Shown piece by piece: positions 21,931-32,635 of a DNA stretch of 64,000 nucleotides; position 1 is the stretch's first letter; every line of letters starts with the position of its first letter. The position numbers and the translations under genes were made by a program. The stretch comes from Ligustrum vulgare (taxonomy: Eukaryota; Streptophyta; Magnoliopsida; Lamiales; Oleaceae): positions 27,036,513 through 27,100,512 of the forward strand of contig OY743181.1 in NCBI GenBank assembly GCA_963555705.1. The letters run 5' to 3'. The notes beneath the pieces are model-generated. The model saw nothing but the letters and a program-made list of their open reading frames with translations. It searched no databases and was not told where the DNA came from.

Positions 21931-22400
21931 GATCACTGTAAATCTTTGAGTCGACGCATTCCAATCTCATGAACCAATTTCTTGAATGTAGATGTTGGCA
22001 ATGCCTTCGTAAATAAATCAGCTACATTGTCACTCGAGCAAATTTGTTGAACATTGATATCCCCGATTTTCTGAAGCTCATGCGTGTAGAAGAACTTCGA
22101 AGAGATATACTTCGTTTTGTCTCCTTTGATGAAGTCTCCTTTGAGTTGTGCAATACAAGCTGCATTGTCTTCATACAAAATTGTTCGACTGTCTCTAGTT
22201 GAAGTTAATTTGCATGATGCTTGGATATGATGGGTCATGTTCCTCAACCATACACATTCTCGACTTGCCTCGTGGATTGCAATAATTTCTGAATGATTTG
22301 AGGATGTTTCTGTCAAGGTTTGCTTCACGGATCTCCATGATATAGCTGTTCCTCCACGTGTAAACACATATCATGTTTGGGATTTAGCTTTATGTTTATC
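21931..22400 (-). pseudogene. Copia-3 RNase H
   Basis: The minus-strand frame contains GGTAISWRSVKQT, SNHSEIIAIHEASREC (Glu motif), LYEDNAACIAQLK (Asp motif), KYISSKFFYTHELQ and VADLFTKALPTS, in the order expected of Copia RNase H. The open stretch is 21933-22367. Upstream it loses frame, so the join to RT is broken. Confidence 0.87.
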
Positions 22401-23460
22401 AGAGAGATAACCTGCATCTGCATATCCCACTAAAGAAGATCCCAATTTTTGAGAATAAAATAATCACATATCAATAGTACCCTTTAGGTATCAAAAAATG
22501 TGTTTAACACCATTCCAATGTCTTTGAGTTGGTGTAGAGCTATATATTGCAAGGAGATTTACAGAAAAATCTATATCAAGTCGAGTACAATTTGCAAGAT
22601 ATGTTAGCGCTCCAATTGCACTAAGATATGATACTTCAGGACCAAGAATTTTTTTCTCCACCTTCAGGTGGACGAAATGGATCTGTTTTCACATCAAGTG
22701 ATAGAACAACCATAGGGGATGCCAATGGATGTGCTTTATCCATATAAAAACGATTTAAGACTTTTTCTGTATAAGAAGATTGATGAACAAATAATCCTTC
22801 TGGGAAATGTTCAATTTGCAACCCAAGACAAAACTTAGTTTTTCCCAAATCTTTCATCTCAAATTCATTCTTTAAATAATCTGCAGTTTTATTGAGCTCT
22901 TTAGGAGTTCCAATCATATTTAAATCATCCACATATACTGCAATAGTCGCGAATCCACTATTTATTTTCTTTATAAAAACACACGGGCAAATATCATCAT
23001 TTTTATAACCCTCCTTCAACAAATATTCGATAAGGCAATTATACCACATGCGTTCAGATTGTTTCAATCCATATAATGATCTTTGCAATTTAATAGAGAA
23101 CATAGTTCTCGGGCATGTATTATTTGCTTCTGAAATTTTGAGTCCTTCAGGGACTTTTATGTATATGTCACTATCAAGTAAACCATATAGATAATCAGTT
23201 ACTACATCCATAAGGCGCATATCAAGCCTTTGTGACACAGTCAAACTAATTAAGAATCTAAAAGTGATAGTATCCATTACAGGAGAATATGTTTCCTCAT
23301 AATCAATTCCTGGTCTTTCAGAGAAACCTTGAGCTACAAGTCAAGCTTTGTATGTTGTAACCTCATTATTTTCATTCATTTTCCTTACAAAAACTCATTT
23401 GTATCCTACAGGGATTACATTTTCAGGTATTTGAACTACAGGTCCGAATATTTTTCGTTT
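22401..23460 (-). pseudogene. Copia-3 reverse transcriptase
   Basis: The main open part is 22636-23277, with MDVVTDYLYGLLDSDIY (relative of DVVTAYLYG), SLYGLKQSERMWYN and an intact catalytic YVDD in IAVYVDDLNMIGT. FEMKDLGKTKFCLGLQIE follows. The N-terminal RT region (23278-23460) is out of frame. The C-terminal part (22401-22635) is also shifted, though ISYLSAIGALTYLAN-like remains are legible. Confidence 0.87.
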
Positions 23461-24200
23461 CTCTAAGGAATTGAACTCCGCCTGTATGGCTTCTTTCCAT
23501 TTTGCCAATCATTTCTATGCTGACTGTCTTTGACAGACAGTAGTTCAGGATCCTCATCTTTCATTATTTCAAGAGCCACATTAAAGGCGAAAATTTCATC
23601 TATGACAATAGTATTTCTTTCCCATAGTTTATCAGATACTAAATAATTTATTGAAATCTCATTATTTTCGGATACTTTTGGTTCTGCAGGAACCATATTC
23701 TCAATATCCGATTGATCCTTATTCTCAATATCCAATTGATCAATCTTTTCAAATACTACTTCTTCTGAAGTGTTTGGTTGGTTTTTCTTTTGTACTTTTC
23801 TTTTTCGAGGTACAGAGTCTCTAGCACCAACTGGTCGACCACGTTTCTGGCGTATTTGAGATTCATTTGCTACAGCAGATTGTCCTTCAGGTACATCAAT
23901 TTGTGCAGGAATATTTTCTGCTGGTATATGTGACTTTGTCACTTTTCTTGTGTCAACAAATACATCCGATAATTGATTTGCAACTCTTTGCAAGTGAATG
24001 ATTTTTCCAACCTCTTGCTCACATTGATTGCTACGGGGATCAAAGTGAGACAGAGTTGTTTCATTCCACGAAATTTTAACTTGTTTTTCATGATGTAGTT
24101 TTGTTCCTCCCAAGGTTGGGAAAGTCATTTCATCAAAATGACAATCTGCAAAATGTGCAGTGAATAGATCGCCCGTTAAAAGTTCAAGATACCTTATTAT
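23461..24200 (-). pseudogene. Copia-3 integrase C-terminal and linker region
   Basis: It begins (minus sense) with IIRYLELLTGDLFTAHFADC and ISWNETTLSHFDPRSNQCE, typical of the region after the integrase core. A hydrophilic linker follows with a basic RKRKVQKKN stretch, and then the lead-in to RT. Its upstream neighbour VGFDS lies on the other side of the 24201-25747 insertion. Confidence 0.82.
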
Positions 24201-25747
24201 TGATTGACTTGATGTAAAATCTACCCTTCAAGTATAAAGGGATCAAATTATAGCCTAGCAATAATCCAGGGTCATTCTTCCTAGGGATTTTATTGGTATC
24301 ATAATATTTTCTAAATTCGGAAATTAAACTATGATTTCAATTGTTTTTAAATGAATAAAAAGAGAATATAATTAAACTGCAATGAAAGGGAAATTTGAGT
24401 TGAGTTATTCTTTCGCTATCAATTGGGCTTTTCAAATAAGATTAGTGTGAATTTCTTGATATCGATAAGATGAAAAAATATTAGTGAGAAAATTACTCAA
24501 TTTATTCTACCGCATTTTGTCGAGCATGTTGTGTGCATATTCAATACACACCACCTCAGCAACATTCTTCCAAGTAAAATAATTTGAAAACTTAAAACAA
24601 TTTGTAAACGCTTATCAATAACAAGAATTCATTCATGAAGAATTAAAGCATACCCATTTAAGCAAAGAATAACTCCCCTCAAATATAACTTAGCCGAACA
24701 TAATTAAACTAAACGAAATAAAATTCAACCAAAAAAATATCATTACTAGAAAACGAAGTTCAAATTTGAAAATGAAAATTCAATAACTAAAATTATATCT
24801 AAAAACAAACTAATATGAATAATCTACTTTATTGAAACTAACAATTAAAACAACTAACAATCCATCAAAACAAATTATAAGCTTGAACAATTCAATTAAA
24901 CCCAAAATCGGAGGCTACTGCTTTTGTGTCGCGTGGCTGCTGGGCGTGTGCTGCAGCTGCCGAGCGGTGAAGGAGAAGGCTCCCTGTTGCAGACTGAAGG
25001 TTGGGCTGTAGACCGGAAGAACTAAGAAGAGTTTCAGCTGGTTTATAGAGAGATGGTGAGGGAGAAACTTCGTTGCAGCTGTAACATATGGAAGAGGCTG
25101 GGGACGATTTCTCCTTCTTGCTGACTTCGTGAATTGAGAGAGTAGAGATGCAGGTTTTTCGGTGAGGGAGGCTGCTGAGGAAGATGAGGGAGAGGAGGCA
25201 GGTTGCTGTTAGGTTGGCGTGAGAGAATGAGACAGAATGCGTGAGATGCGACTTCGCTGGCGTTGAGTTGTTGACGGCTGTTGAAGGTGAAAGAGAGATT
25301 GCTGTGCTTGAGGGAATGAAGGTCAGGTTGCTGGTTTTTGTGAGGAAGAAAAAAAAATAGCTTGTGGCTCGTTGAGTTGAGAGAAGATAGAGGATGATGG
25401 CTGAATGGTTGAAGGAGAGAAGAGTGCGGCTGGTTTGCTGTAGAGACCAAGACAAAAACAGAGAGAGGGATGGTGAGCTGTAGGTTACGGGTGTTAGAGT
25501 AGGTTGGGGAATTCCTTCTATTATGGGCTTTTTCGGTCCATTAATTTAGGGATTTTTGGGTTGAACTTGTCCAAAATATATCTGTAATCAAATAAATGAA
25601 ATTTTTAGCAATTAAAGTTAATTTAGAGTTAAACAAATAAAATTGAATATTTTATAAGTTTTACTCTAAATGACAAAATTTATCTCCCAAAATTGTATTT
25701 TTTCATTTATTTGCCTATCTAAAATACGTAAAATTGGACAATAATCA
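24201..25747 (-). mobile_element. 1547-bp TGATT...AATCA element (solo-LTR-like) inside Copia-3 integrase
   Basis: Ends are TGATT and AATCA, and the flanks are ATTAT (24196-24200) and TTTAT (25748-25752), a 4/5 match to a 5-bp duplication, as expected of an LTR. It splits the integrase codons between VGFDS and IIRYL. On the minus strand the first third is AT-rich, then a CT-rich, UTR-like 600-base stretch (about 24890-25490), then AT-rich sequence. The long minus-strand frame at 24892-25455 is compositionally odd, shows no domain, and is probably not a gene. Confidence 0.6.
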
Positions 25748-26936
25748 TTTATAGTGAATCAAAACCAACATAAATTTCAAGTCTTCGTTGGGGACCCATT
25801 TTGGTACGTTGTGGGGGTGAAATTGGAACTTGGACGGCACAACCAAAAACTCGTAAGTGAGAAATATTAGGCTCATGACCAATTGCAAGTTGCAAAGGAG
25901 AATATTGATAATACGCAGTTGGTCTTAAACAAACCAATGATGCAGCATGTAACATGGCTTGACCCCAAACAGAAGTTGGAAGTTTTGTTTTCATGAGTAA
26001 TGGTCTAGCAATTAAGACTGCGTTTTATAGCGAGAGTGGAATTTGGGTGGAAAGAAAATGAATTCTATGGAATTGAATTTCAGAGAATTGATTTACTGGG
26101 AATTGGATGTTTTGTGTTTGATTGGTTTAATTTTCTGGGTGGAAAAAGTGGGGAATTTTCCAAAATTTTTTTGTTTGATTGACATTATTTTTCATGGAAA
26201 ATAAAACAAAATTTAGCTATTTTAATAAAAAAAATTAATTTTTATATACATTGGTACTTGATAATAATAATAATGTTAATTTTTGGGAAAAAATAAATCA
26301 ATTTACAACAACAAAAATGATCAAACGTGACGAAAATGGTTCAATATTTTCCCTAGAAAATTAATTCTAGTACATGGATGGGAAAAGCAATTCCTCAAAA
26401 TGAAGGAACATGCTCGAGTGAAGAAAAAGGAAGGAAATGGAGTTGCCAAGAAAATTTTGCATTTCAAACATTAAAAGTTGGAAAATGGGTGGAGATTTTT
26501 TCAATTCCATGGAAAAAGAATGGTTTCAAACGTAGCCTAATTGTAGACGTTTGATAAATGACTCAGCTAATCCATTTTTTCTGTGGACATGAGCAACCGA
26601 ATGTTCAACATCAATTCCAATTGACATACAATAATCATTGAATGTCTGTGATCTAAACTCACCAGCATTATCAAGAAGAATTTTCTTGATTGAGTAATCA
26701 GGGAATTGAGCTCGTAATTTTATAATTTGAGCAAGTATTCTAGCAAAGGATACATTCCTAGTTGAAAGTAGGCAAACATGGGACCATCTAGTAGATGAAT
26801 CAATTAAAACCATAAAATATCGAAATGGTCCACGTGATGGGTGTATTGACCCACATATATCTCCAAGAATTCTTTCCAAGAAAGTTGGAGATTCAATATT
26901 GACTTTTGTATTCGAAGGTCTAATGACCAACTTGCC
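25748..26936 (-). pseudogene. Copia-3 integrase core, split by a MITE
   Basis: Minus sense: GDICGSIHPSRGPFRYFMVLIDSSTRWSH carries the first Asp, LDNAGEFRSQTFNDYC the second Asp and HRKNGLAESFIKRLQ the Glu. The MITE at 26016-26537 interrupts just after KRLQL. The frame then continues IARPLLMKTKLPTSVWGQAMLHAA and FGCAVQVPISPPQRTKMGPQRR before the larger insertion at 25747. Confidence 0.88.
26016..26537. mobile_element. Tourist/PIF-Harbinger-like MITE, 522 bp
   Basis: Termini are GACTGCGTTTTATAG and CAAACGTAGCC (reverse GGCTACGTTTG), with TAA on both sides (26013-26015 and 26538-26540). This is the 3-bp duplication of PIF/Harbinger elements. It interrupts integrase codons cleanly. No coding sequence. 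Confidence 0.75.
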
Positions 26937-27540
26937 TTACGAACAAGCAACACATGGATAATCATTAGGTAAAAGAATCTTCTGATTCTTTAGAGGATGT
27001 CCATATGAGTTGTAAATTCGGCGCATCATTGTTGTTCCTGGATGTCCAAGTCTATTATGCCAAAGTATAAAACTTTTTGGATGAAGGAACTTCAGGTTCG
27101 TGATAATATTTGATTCGATCATCTTTATAGATGTACAATACATGCCACAAGGGAGTACCAGAAGTTTTTCTTTTATCTGCTTCTAGCCAAATATAAAAGA
27201 AGTTATGCAAAGATATTTTGCATTATTTTCATGCATCGTCTCAATGTGATATCCATTGCAGCGAATATCTTGAAAATTAAGTAAATTTCTTCTGGATTTG
27301 CTAGAATAAAGTGCATCGTCAATATATAATTTTGCATTATTTGATAAAATAATACAAACTCTTCTGAAGCTTTCAACGATTTTTGATGCACCTGATATTG
27401 TATTAACATTATTCTCTGATAATGTTAAGTTCAAGAAATACTTTTTGTCTTGAAGAATAGTATGTGTAGTTGCACTATCGACTAAACAGATATCCTGGCC
27501 ATTATAACCTGGCCATTCATCCTGAATTTATAAACAAAAC
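26937..27540 (-). pseudogene. Copia-3 protease and GAG-pre-integrase region
   Basis: Minus sense from about 27538: DEWPGYNGQDICLVDSATTHTIL holds the protease motif (Asp-Ser-Ala here), followed by LSENNVNTISG and ALYSSKSRRNLLNFQDI. The zinc region before integrase follows with LWHNRLGHPGTTMMRRI and PCVACS. Frames change at 27183 and 26937. Confidence 0.82.
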
Positions 27541-27693
27541 AAAATAAATATTCTAAAACTTTGATTTCATAAAAAGAAATTTAGCGACATTTTTAATCAA
27601 CTAAAAATGCTTAATAATGTAAATGTCTCTAACTTTTTTTAAAAAAATAAGTAAAAACATAATTCATACTAACTTTTAAAGAAAAATAACAAT
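27541..27693 (-). other. Copia-3 gag-protease spacer
   Basis: AT-rich, stop-dense stretch of about 150 bases between the end of gag and the first protease residues. It may be a small insertion or a natural spacer. Confidence 0.4.
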
Positions 27694-28723
27694 TCAAATT
27701 CTGAAAATTAAACTAATCAATATTCTCTCAAGTACACCGCCTCCAATTAAATGATCAATATTGTCATTTGGGTCAGCAAAGAAGTCATAAACGTCCAAAT
27801 GAGTCACGTCAATTGGATCATCATAATCAGCAAAATTTGTCTCTACTTTTTCTTTCCCCTTGACTGATTTTTGATAGAGATCCACAAGATGTTTTGTCGT
27901 ACGACAGGTACGTGCCCAATGCCCTTTCATTCCACATCTAAAGCAAATTTCTTCATGCTCCTTTCTTGATATGCTATTTTCGTTTGCTTTGTGCCTTTTA
28001 AAATTTTTCCCTTGTTGCTGATTGTTTTGCTGAAAATTTCATCCATGGTTTCTTCCATGTTCATGTCCACGTCCGCGTCCACGTTCACACTTTGATATTG
28101 CATTTACTTCAGGAAATGCGGTACCATTTGCTTCAGGTAATGGTACAGAACCAGTTGGACGTAACCCATGATTTTTCATCAGCAATTCATTATTTTGTTC
28201 AGCTAAAAGCAGACATGATATAAGTTCTGAGTACTTTTTAAAACCACGCTCACGATATTACTGCTATAGGAGCACATTCGAGGCATGGAAAGTGGAAAAA
28301 AATTTCCAACATATCTTGATCAGTGATTTTTTCTCCACACAAGTTTAATTTACAACTTATTCTGATCAATTCAGAATTGTACTCACTGACCGTTTTGAAA
28401 TCCTGCAAACAGAGATGCATCCACTCATAGCGGACTTTGGGGAGAACTACAGTCCTCTGATGGTCAAACCTTTCAGTCAAGTTTTTCCAGAGAATTTTTG
28501 GATCTTTCACTGTGACATATTCTACTTTCAATCCATCATGAAGATGGTGACAAAGGAATATGAGTGCTCTTGCACGATCCTACATGGATTCTTTGTTTCC
28601 TTCTTTTATTGTATCTCCCAGACCTTTCGAGACAAGGAGAATATCAGCATCTAAGACCCATGATAAATAATTTTTTCCAGATATGTCGAGTGCAACAAAC
28701 TTGAGTTTAGTGATGTTAGCCAT
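27694..28723 (-). pseudogene. Copia-3 gag
   Basis: It starts at ATG 28723 (MANITKLKFVALDISGKNYL). A UBN2-type gag domain follows (KILWKNLTERFDHQ, LKVRYEW-like, FKTVSEYNSEL) and a CCHC zinc knuckle, CFRCGMKGHWARTC (about 27940-27900). The tail is acidic and ends LIGGGV. Internal stops and frameshifts break it between 28250 and 27930 and between 28531 and 28723. Confidence 0.85.
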
Positions 28724-28998
28724 TTGGATAACTACACAATAAATTAAAAAAAAATACAATTAATTTCAAAGAATGTAATTAAACCACATAATAATAAATC
28801 AAGTCATCAACATCACATAAGTTGTATGTTTTCCTCTAGGGATAAACATTATAGTCTTCGATATATATGCTACTTCGGGAGCATGTTGTATTTTTCCTAA
28901 TTATTTCTTCAATAATAGGTGAATATTCTTCTAGAATATTAACAATTATAATTTATACTCTTCTGGAGTAAATAATATTCTTTCTAGAATATTATAAT

Positions 28999-29265
28999 GT
29001 TGTGTTACTTCAGGAGCAACAACAAATTATTTATGATAGTCATATTAATATTCTTCTGAAATATTAATTATATACAGTTGCGCTACTTCAGTAGTAACAA
29101 CGAATTATTTATGATAGTCATATTAATATTCTTCTGGAATATTAATTATGTACAGTTGCGCTACTTCAGGAGCAACAACGAAATATTTATGATAGTCATA
29201 TTAATATTCTTCTGGAATATTAATTATGTACAGTTGCGCTACTTCAGGAGCAACAACGTAATGAA
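28999..29265 (-). repeat. 78-bp tandem repeat in Copia-3 leader
   Basis: Units start at 28999, 29077, 29155 and 29233 (GTTGCGCTACTTCAGGAGC on +), exactly 78 bases apart. They contain GATAGTCATATTAATATTC and TTCTGGAATATTAATTA. More diverged units extend left to about 28860. The array lies between the primer site and gag. Confidence 0.9.
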
Positions 29266-29817
29266 CTATTAATTTAAATGATAAAAAAAAATTCAACAAT
29301 AACAATAATATATAAATTAAACAGATGCGTAAATATGTATGTAAATAATACATGAATTAAACTTAATAACATGGGTGCACAATTTACAAAATTCAGAACG
29401 TGGATAAACTAATTATTTTGAATTTGGAATAATTAATAGCACGTAGTAGGATTATAATTCACCATAATTCAGAACAATGATTAGAATTAGATAAATAATT
29501 GCACGCAAACCAATTTGTAACCTGAATAAACTATTTGAGATTGGAACTTTGAAGTGTAGAACCAGTTGAAATACAGGAATCAATTGATCGGAAAAATCAA
29601 ATATAATTCAGATCGGACAAATTTGAAATTCAGGAATCAGTATTATTATGATGCAGATGTATAAAAAAAAACTCACGTGTTGCCAAATAGATTTTGGCAC
29701 ACGTAATGAATGATTATGAAAAGAATTCACGTGTAGCCAAATTAATTTTGGTACACATGACAGATGATTATGCTTAAAAAAAAATTTTACCTTCTGACTA
29801 ATATTTTGAGAGAAATC
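29266..29817 (-). other. Copia-3 leader, non-coding
   Basis: AT-rich. It contains a short duplicated phrase, (C)ACGTGT(A/T)GCCAAAT(A/T)(A/G)ATTTTGG, near 29675 and 29729. No ORF of note. Confidence 0.5.
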
Positions 29818-29830
29818 GTGCTGATAACGA
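29818..29830 (-). promoter_or_regulatory. Copia-3 primer binding site
   Basis: The reverse complement reads TCGTTATCAGCACG directly after the 5' LTR, resembling the TTATCAGCACG primer sites of some plant Copia elements. Confidence 0.7.
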
Positions 29831-30000
29831 GTTATGAAATAGAGAGAAAGAGAGAAGAAAATAAAGAGACAAATAAACTTGTGTTTTATTAAGAACCAGA
29901 GCCCCATATATATAGGGAAAGAAAAGGATACACAAAGTAATTATCCCTAAGGTTACGGGGGTATGAATGTCATTCACTAAATAATATAATATTTATAACA
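29831..30000 (-). repeat. Copia-3 5' LTR
   Basis: 170 bases, aligned end to end with 21551-21720. Confidence 0.93.
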
Positions 30001-30018
30001 GTTATGAGTTATTTACCC

Positions 30019-30076
30019 TAAAAACAAGAGATGGCCAGATTGAGGGGAGAAAACGACTGGGTAGTTTTAGAGGCCT
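30019..30076 (+). repeat. Gypsy-A second LTR, central fragment
   Basis: AAAACAAGAGATGGCCAGATTGAGGGGAGAAA... matches 8522-8580. It breaks at GGCCTAA. Confidence 0.8.
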
Positions 30077-31225
30077 AATGATGAGATCCCAATCGGGGAA
30101 TCTCGTCGAAATAACGAAATTAAAACCTAGGAAAGATCTAGATCAGATTTAAACACGAAAATAAACAAGAATTAAAATACTGGAAAGATAAAATTGACGA
30201 TAGGACCTTGACCCAAGATTCACGACGCGAAGATTGGCGATGCGAAATCGATATCCAAGGTTTTTGAAACACCACAAGGACTTGTCAAATTCCTTGATAA
30301 GATTCTAATTGGAAACGCCACAAATATTTTCGCGAATATTTGATAAGTTCAACGCTACAAATATTTTCACAATATTTGATAAGTTGGATTTGTTCTCGAA
30401 TAACACCAAAGGGACTCCTCAACCTTTCAATTGGAAAAAACTCTCTCAAATATTATTAATCTCAAACTCAAACCGTTCTTTACAATCATGAAAAAGGAAT
30501 ATAAATAGGAAAATAACATAACCACTAATTGACTCAAAATAGAATTCTAATTAAGCTAAAATACCAAAATAGGAAAATAACTTAAAATAAAAAAAGGAAA
30601 CAAAATAATTAAAAAAAATCCCGCAAAATCTGGCCGCTACTCATTTACGGCCGTGAAGAATTATTTTACGACCGTAAAGGCCTCTCTGATCCAAAACTGT
30701 TTTATTAGTTACGGCCGTGACGAATCTCTTACGGCCGTGAAATGCTCCCGCTTGAATGTTACGACCGTAACTTCCAGGCTTACGGCTGTAAGCCTCGTTT
30801 TGCTGGAATTCATCATTTTTCTTCGATAATTGGTTACGGCCGTGAATATATGGGTTACGGCCGTGAAGGTCCATATGATGAGTTTCGAAGATGCGCGGAA
30901 GAAACGCTGGAAAGTTCCGAACCCAGGTTGTGGATGGACGGTGAAATCTTGACCCGATATTCACGACGCGATGGCTCGACGATGCGGAATAAAGAACCAC
31001 GACTTTCGAAAGCCATAAGGATTTGCCCAATCTCCTTGATGAGTTTCTGGTTTTGAACGCCACAAATACTCTCACGAATATTTGATAAGTTCGATTTTCG
31101 AACGCTACAAGAATCACTCTTGATAAGTTCTAAACATATAGGAAATCCACCTATAAAATTATTGAATCACTCAATAAACTGTTTATTCAAATTCAAAGTC
31201 TGCATTACAATGAATGGAAAAAGCG
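30077..31225 (-). mobile_element. Insertion D: LTR-like fragment pair around an ACGGCCGT palindrome cluster
   Basis: It interrupts the Gypsy-A LTR between GGCCTAA and CAGCAAC. Two related blocks (about 30203-30525 and 30945-31222) share TTCACGACGCGA, CTCCTTGAT(A/G)AG, AACGCCACAAATA and CGAATATTTGATAAGTT. Each ends with a minus-sense TATA-like stretch (CTATTTATATTCC; TTATTTATACGC). Between them are about nine copies of TTACGGCCGTGAA-like sequence. The two blocks look like direct repeats of one minus-oriented element. The minus-strand frame at 30641-31117 only translates the palindromes. Confidence 0.55.
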
Positions 31226-32133
31226 TATAAATAAGTCAGCAACGACTTTGGGATTGAAAAAGAGGTGTAGTTAGGATGGAATTTGGTGGATATATTTCAA
31301 GGAGTGTGAACTGAAAAGAGGGGCACGACTGGAGGAACTAAACACAACCGAAGCTCGATTTGCATATTGTGCATTCAATCGGGCGATGTTTATCAATTTT
31401 TTATTGATAATTCATCAATTATGTTAGTCTAATCTCCTTTATGTATTGGATGATATAAACCCTAACTTTTATTTGTTTTAAATTATGGTTTTATAATTTA
31501 GTAAATTCTTGCATTTCTTGATTTATTCTTGAATTATCATTGAATTATTTAATTGCTAGATCACCAATTGGATAATTAATTGATTGTTGTAGACTTGGAA
31601 AACTCACAATAGGTTTAGAATGCGGCACGATAAATAGACGAACACTATGTGTTAGGAATAACAATATGGCCTGTGCAATCAATTTGATAAATTTTTTGAT
31701 TAATGCATCATGAACATTCGCATTTGGACTACGAATAGATTCGGATCGTGTTTATGGTAGATATAATTTGCTTGGAAAGGAAAGTTAAATATATTAGTTT
31801 TATCCATTTTCATGACCGCGTGAATGAGCTAAATTAGAAAATTGTTGAATTGAAATAGATATCAGTAGATGGATTTGAATTCCAAAACATTCCCTCCATA
31901 GATTTACAAACCTCACTTTATTTATTTTTCCATTTTAGTCTCATTCAAACAAAACAAAATCACTTCTTTTATATGTCTTATTATTTTTAATTTTAATTTA
32001 GGTTTTCCCATACGATTAAGGTTAATAATCTAGAATACAATTTATCTCAATCGTCGTGGGAATGATACACGGACTCATTATCCACTTTATTACTTGTGCG
32101 ATTCGTACACTTGCAGGAGGAAAAAGCGCAACA
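31226..32133 (+). repeat. Gypsy-A second LTR, right fragment
   Basis: Co-linear with 8704-8821 plus 15739-16502. It ends GCGCAACA like the first LTR. Confidence 0.82.
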
Positions 32134-32139
32134 AGTTTT

Positions 32140-32156
32140 TGGCGCCGTTCCGAGGA
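32140..32156 (+). promoter_or_regulatory. Second Gypsy-A primer binding site
   Basis: TGGCGCCGTTCCGAGGA, closer to the tRNA-Asp consensus at its start than the first copy. It sits after the second LTR. Confidence 0.78.
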
Positions 32157-32604
32157 TTGTTGATTATTATATTTTTAGATTGCTTTCATTAATTCAAACT
32201 CTATTTTATTTTATTTTATTTTTTGTTTTGTTTTTGAATTACTTCACTATTTTTATTATTTCTAATCAGGAACATTTAAGGGAAGTTAAAGATGTTTGGA
32301 GTTGAGTTTCACAAAATGCCTGTACATGATTTCTTCATAAGGCAATAATAATTGATAGCTCTAGGAAATGAAAAGAGACATATGCTACTGGGATATTATA
32401 TCATGGGATAGCGACTACGAGACATAAAAGCTGAATATGAAATTAATGAAGCTACCCTGGATGACTTACCTTCTACATTGTTTTTCTCACCGAAATTCGA
32501 TGTGAATAACTTACCCGTGAAGATAATCCTTCCAATGAGTGTAAATGGGCATAAAATAAGGGAATCACATTCTCAACAAATACAACATGAGGAAAATATT
32601 TTCC
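32157..32604 (+). mobile_element. Second Gypsy-A interior, truncated
   Basis: It repeats 16526-16965: GATGTTTGGAGTTGA(C/G)TTTCACAAAATGCC, ACCGAAATT and ATGAGGAA(G/A)ATATTT. Homology stops near AAAGACTGG (32604). An LTR followed again by primer site and interior means the second LTR also served as a 5' LTR. Confidence 0.75.
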
Positions 32605-32635
32605 CAAAGACTGGACAGCCATCCCCTAATTATGA

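Larger units (their letters stand above)
21550..30000 (-). mobile_element. Copia-3: Ty1/Copia retrotransposon with short LTRs and 5-bp TSD
   Basis: It is bounded by TGTTATGAAAT (21550) and ATTTATAACA (30000), with GTTAT on both sides (21545-21549 and 30001-30005), a perfect 5-bp target duplication. The ~170-bp LTRs differ at roughly ten positions. On the minus strand the order is primer site, gag, protease, integrase, RT, RNase H, purine tract. Two later insertions split the integrase: a 1547-bp TG...CA element (24201-25747) and a 522-bp MITE (26016-26537). Coding parts carry frameshifts and stops. Confidence 0.93.
19993..30018. mobile_element. Unclassified insertion in Gypsy-A LTR, containing Copia-3
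   Basis: Comparison with the uninterrupted copy near 8515-8525 (CATCTATAAAAACAAG) shows that 19993-30018 is inserted. TAAAA occurs on both sides (19988-19992 and 30019-30023), consistent with a 5-bp duplication. Ends are TCGGGAGTTAAG and ATTTACCC (reverse GGGTAAAT), only weakly inverted. Without Copia-3 it is about 1.6 kb: a trinucleotide array, AT-rich repeats and a gene-like stretch. A DNA transposon that captured host sequence is possible, but the class is not established. Confidence 0.55.

Noticed and set aside
24892..25455. 187-codon minus-strand frame as a gene
   Set aside because: Ser/Leu-rich with no domain, overlapping a second frame of similar length, in a CT-rich UTR-like part of a TG...CA element inside a retrotransposon.
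29078..29272. 64-codon + strand frame with a repeated peptide
   Set aside because: It is the 78-bp tandem repeat of the Copia-3 leader read through (78 is a multiple of three), and lies antisense to the element.
30641..31117. 158-codon minus-strand frame with repeated YGRN/HGRK
   Set aside because: It only translates the ACGGCCGT palindromes; no independent support.
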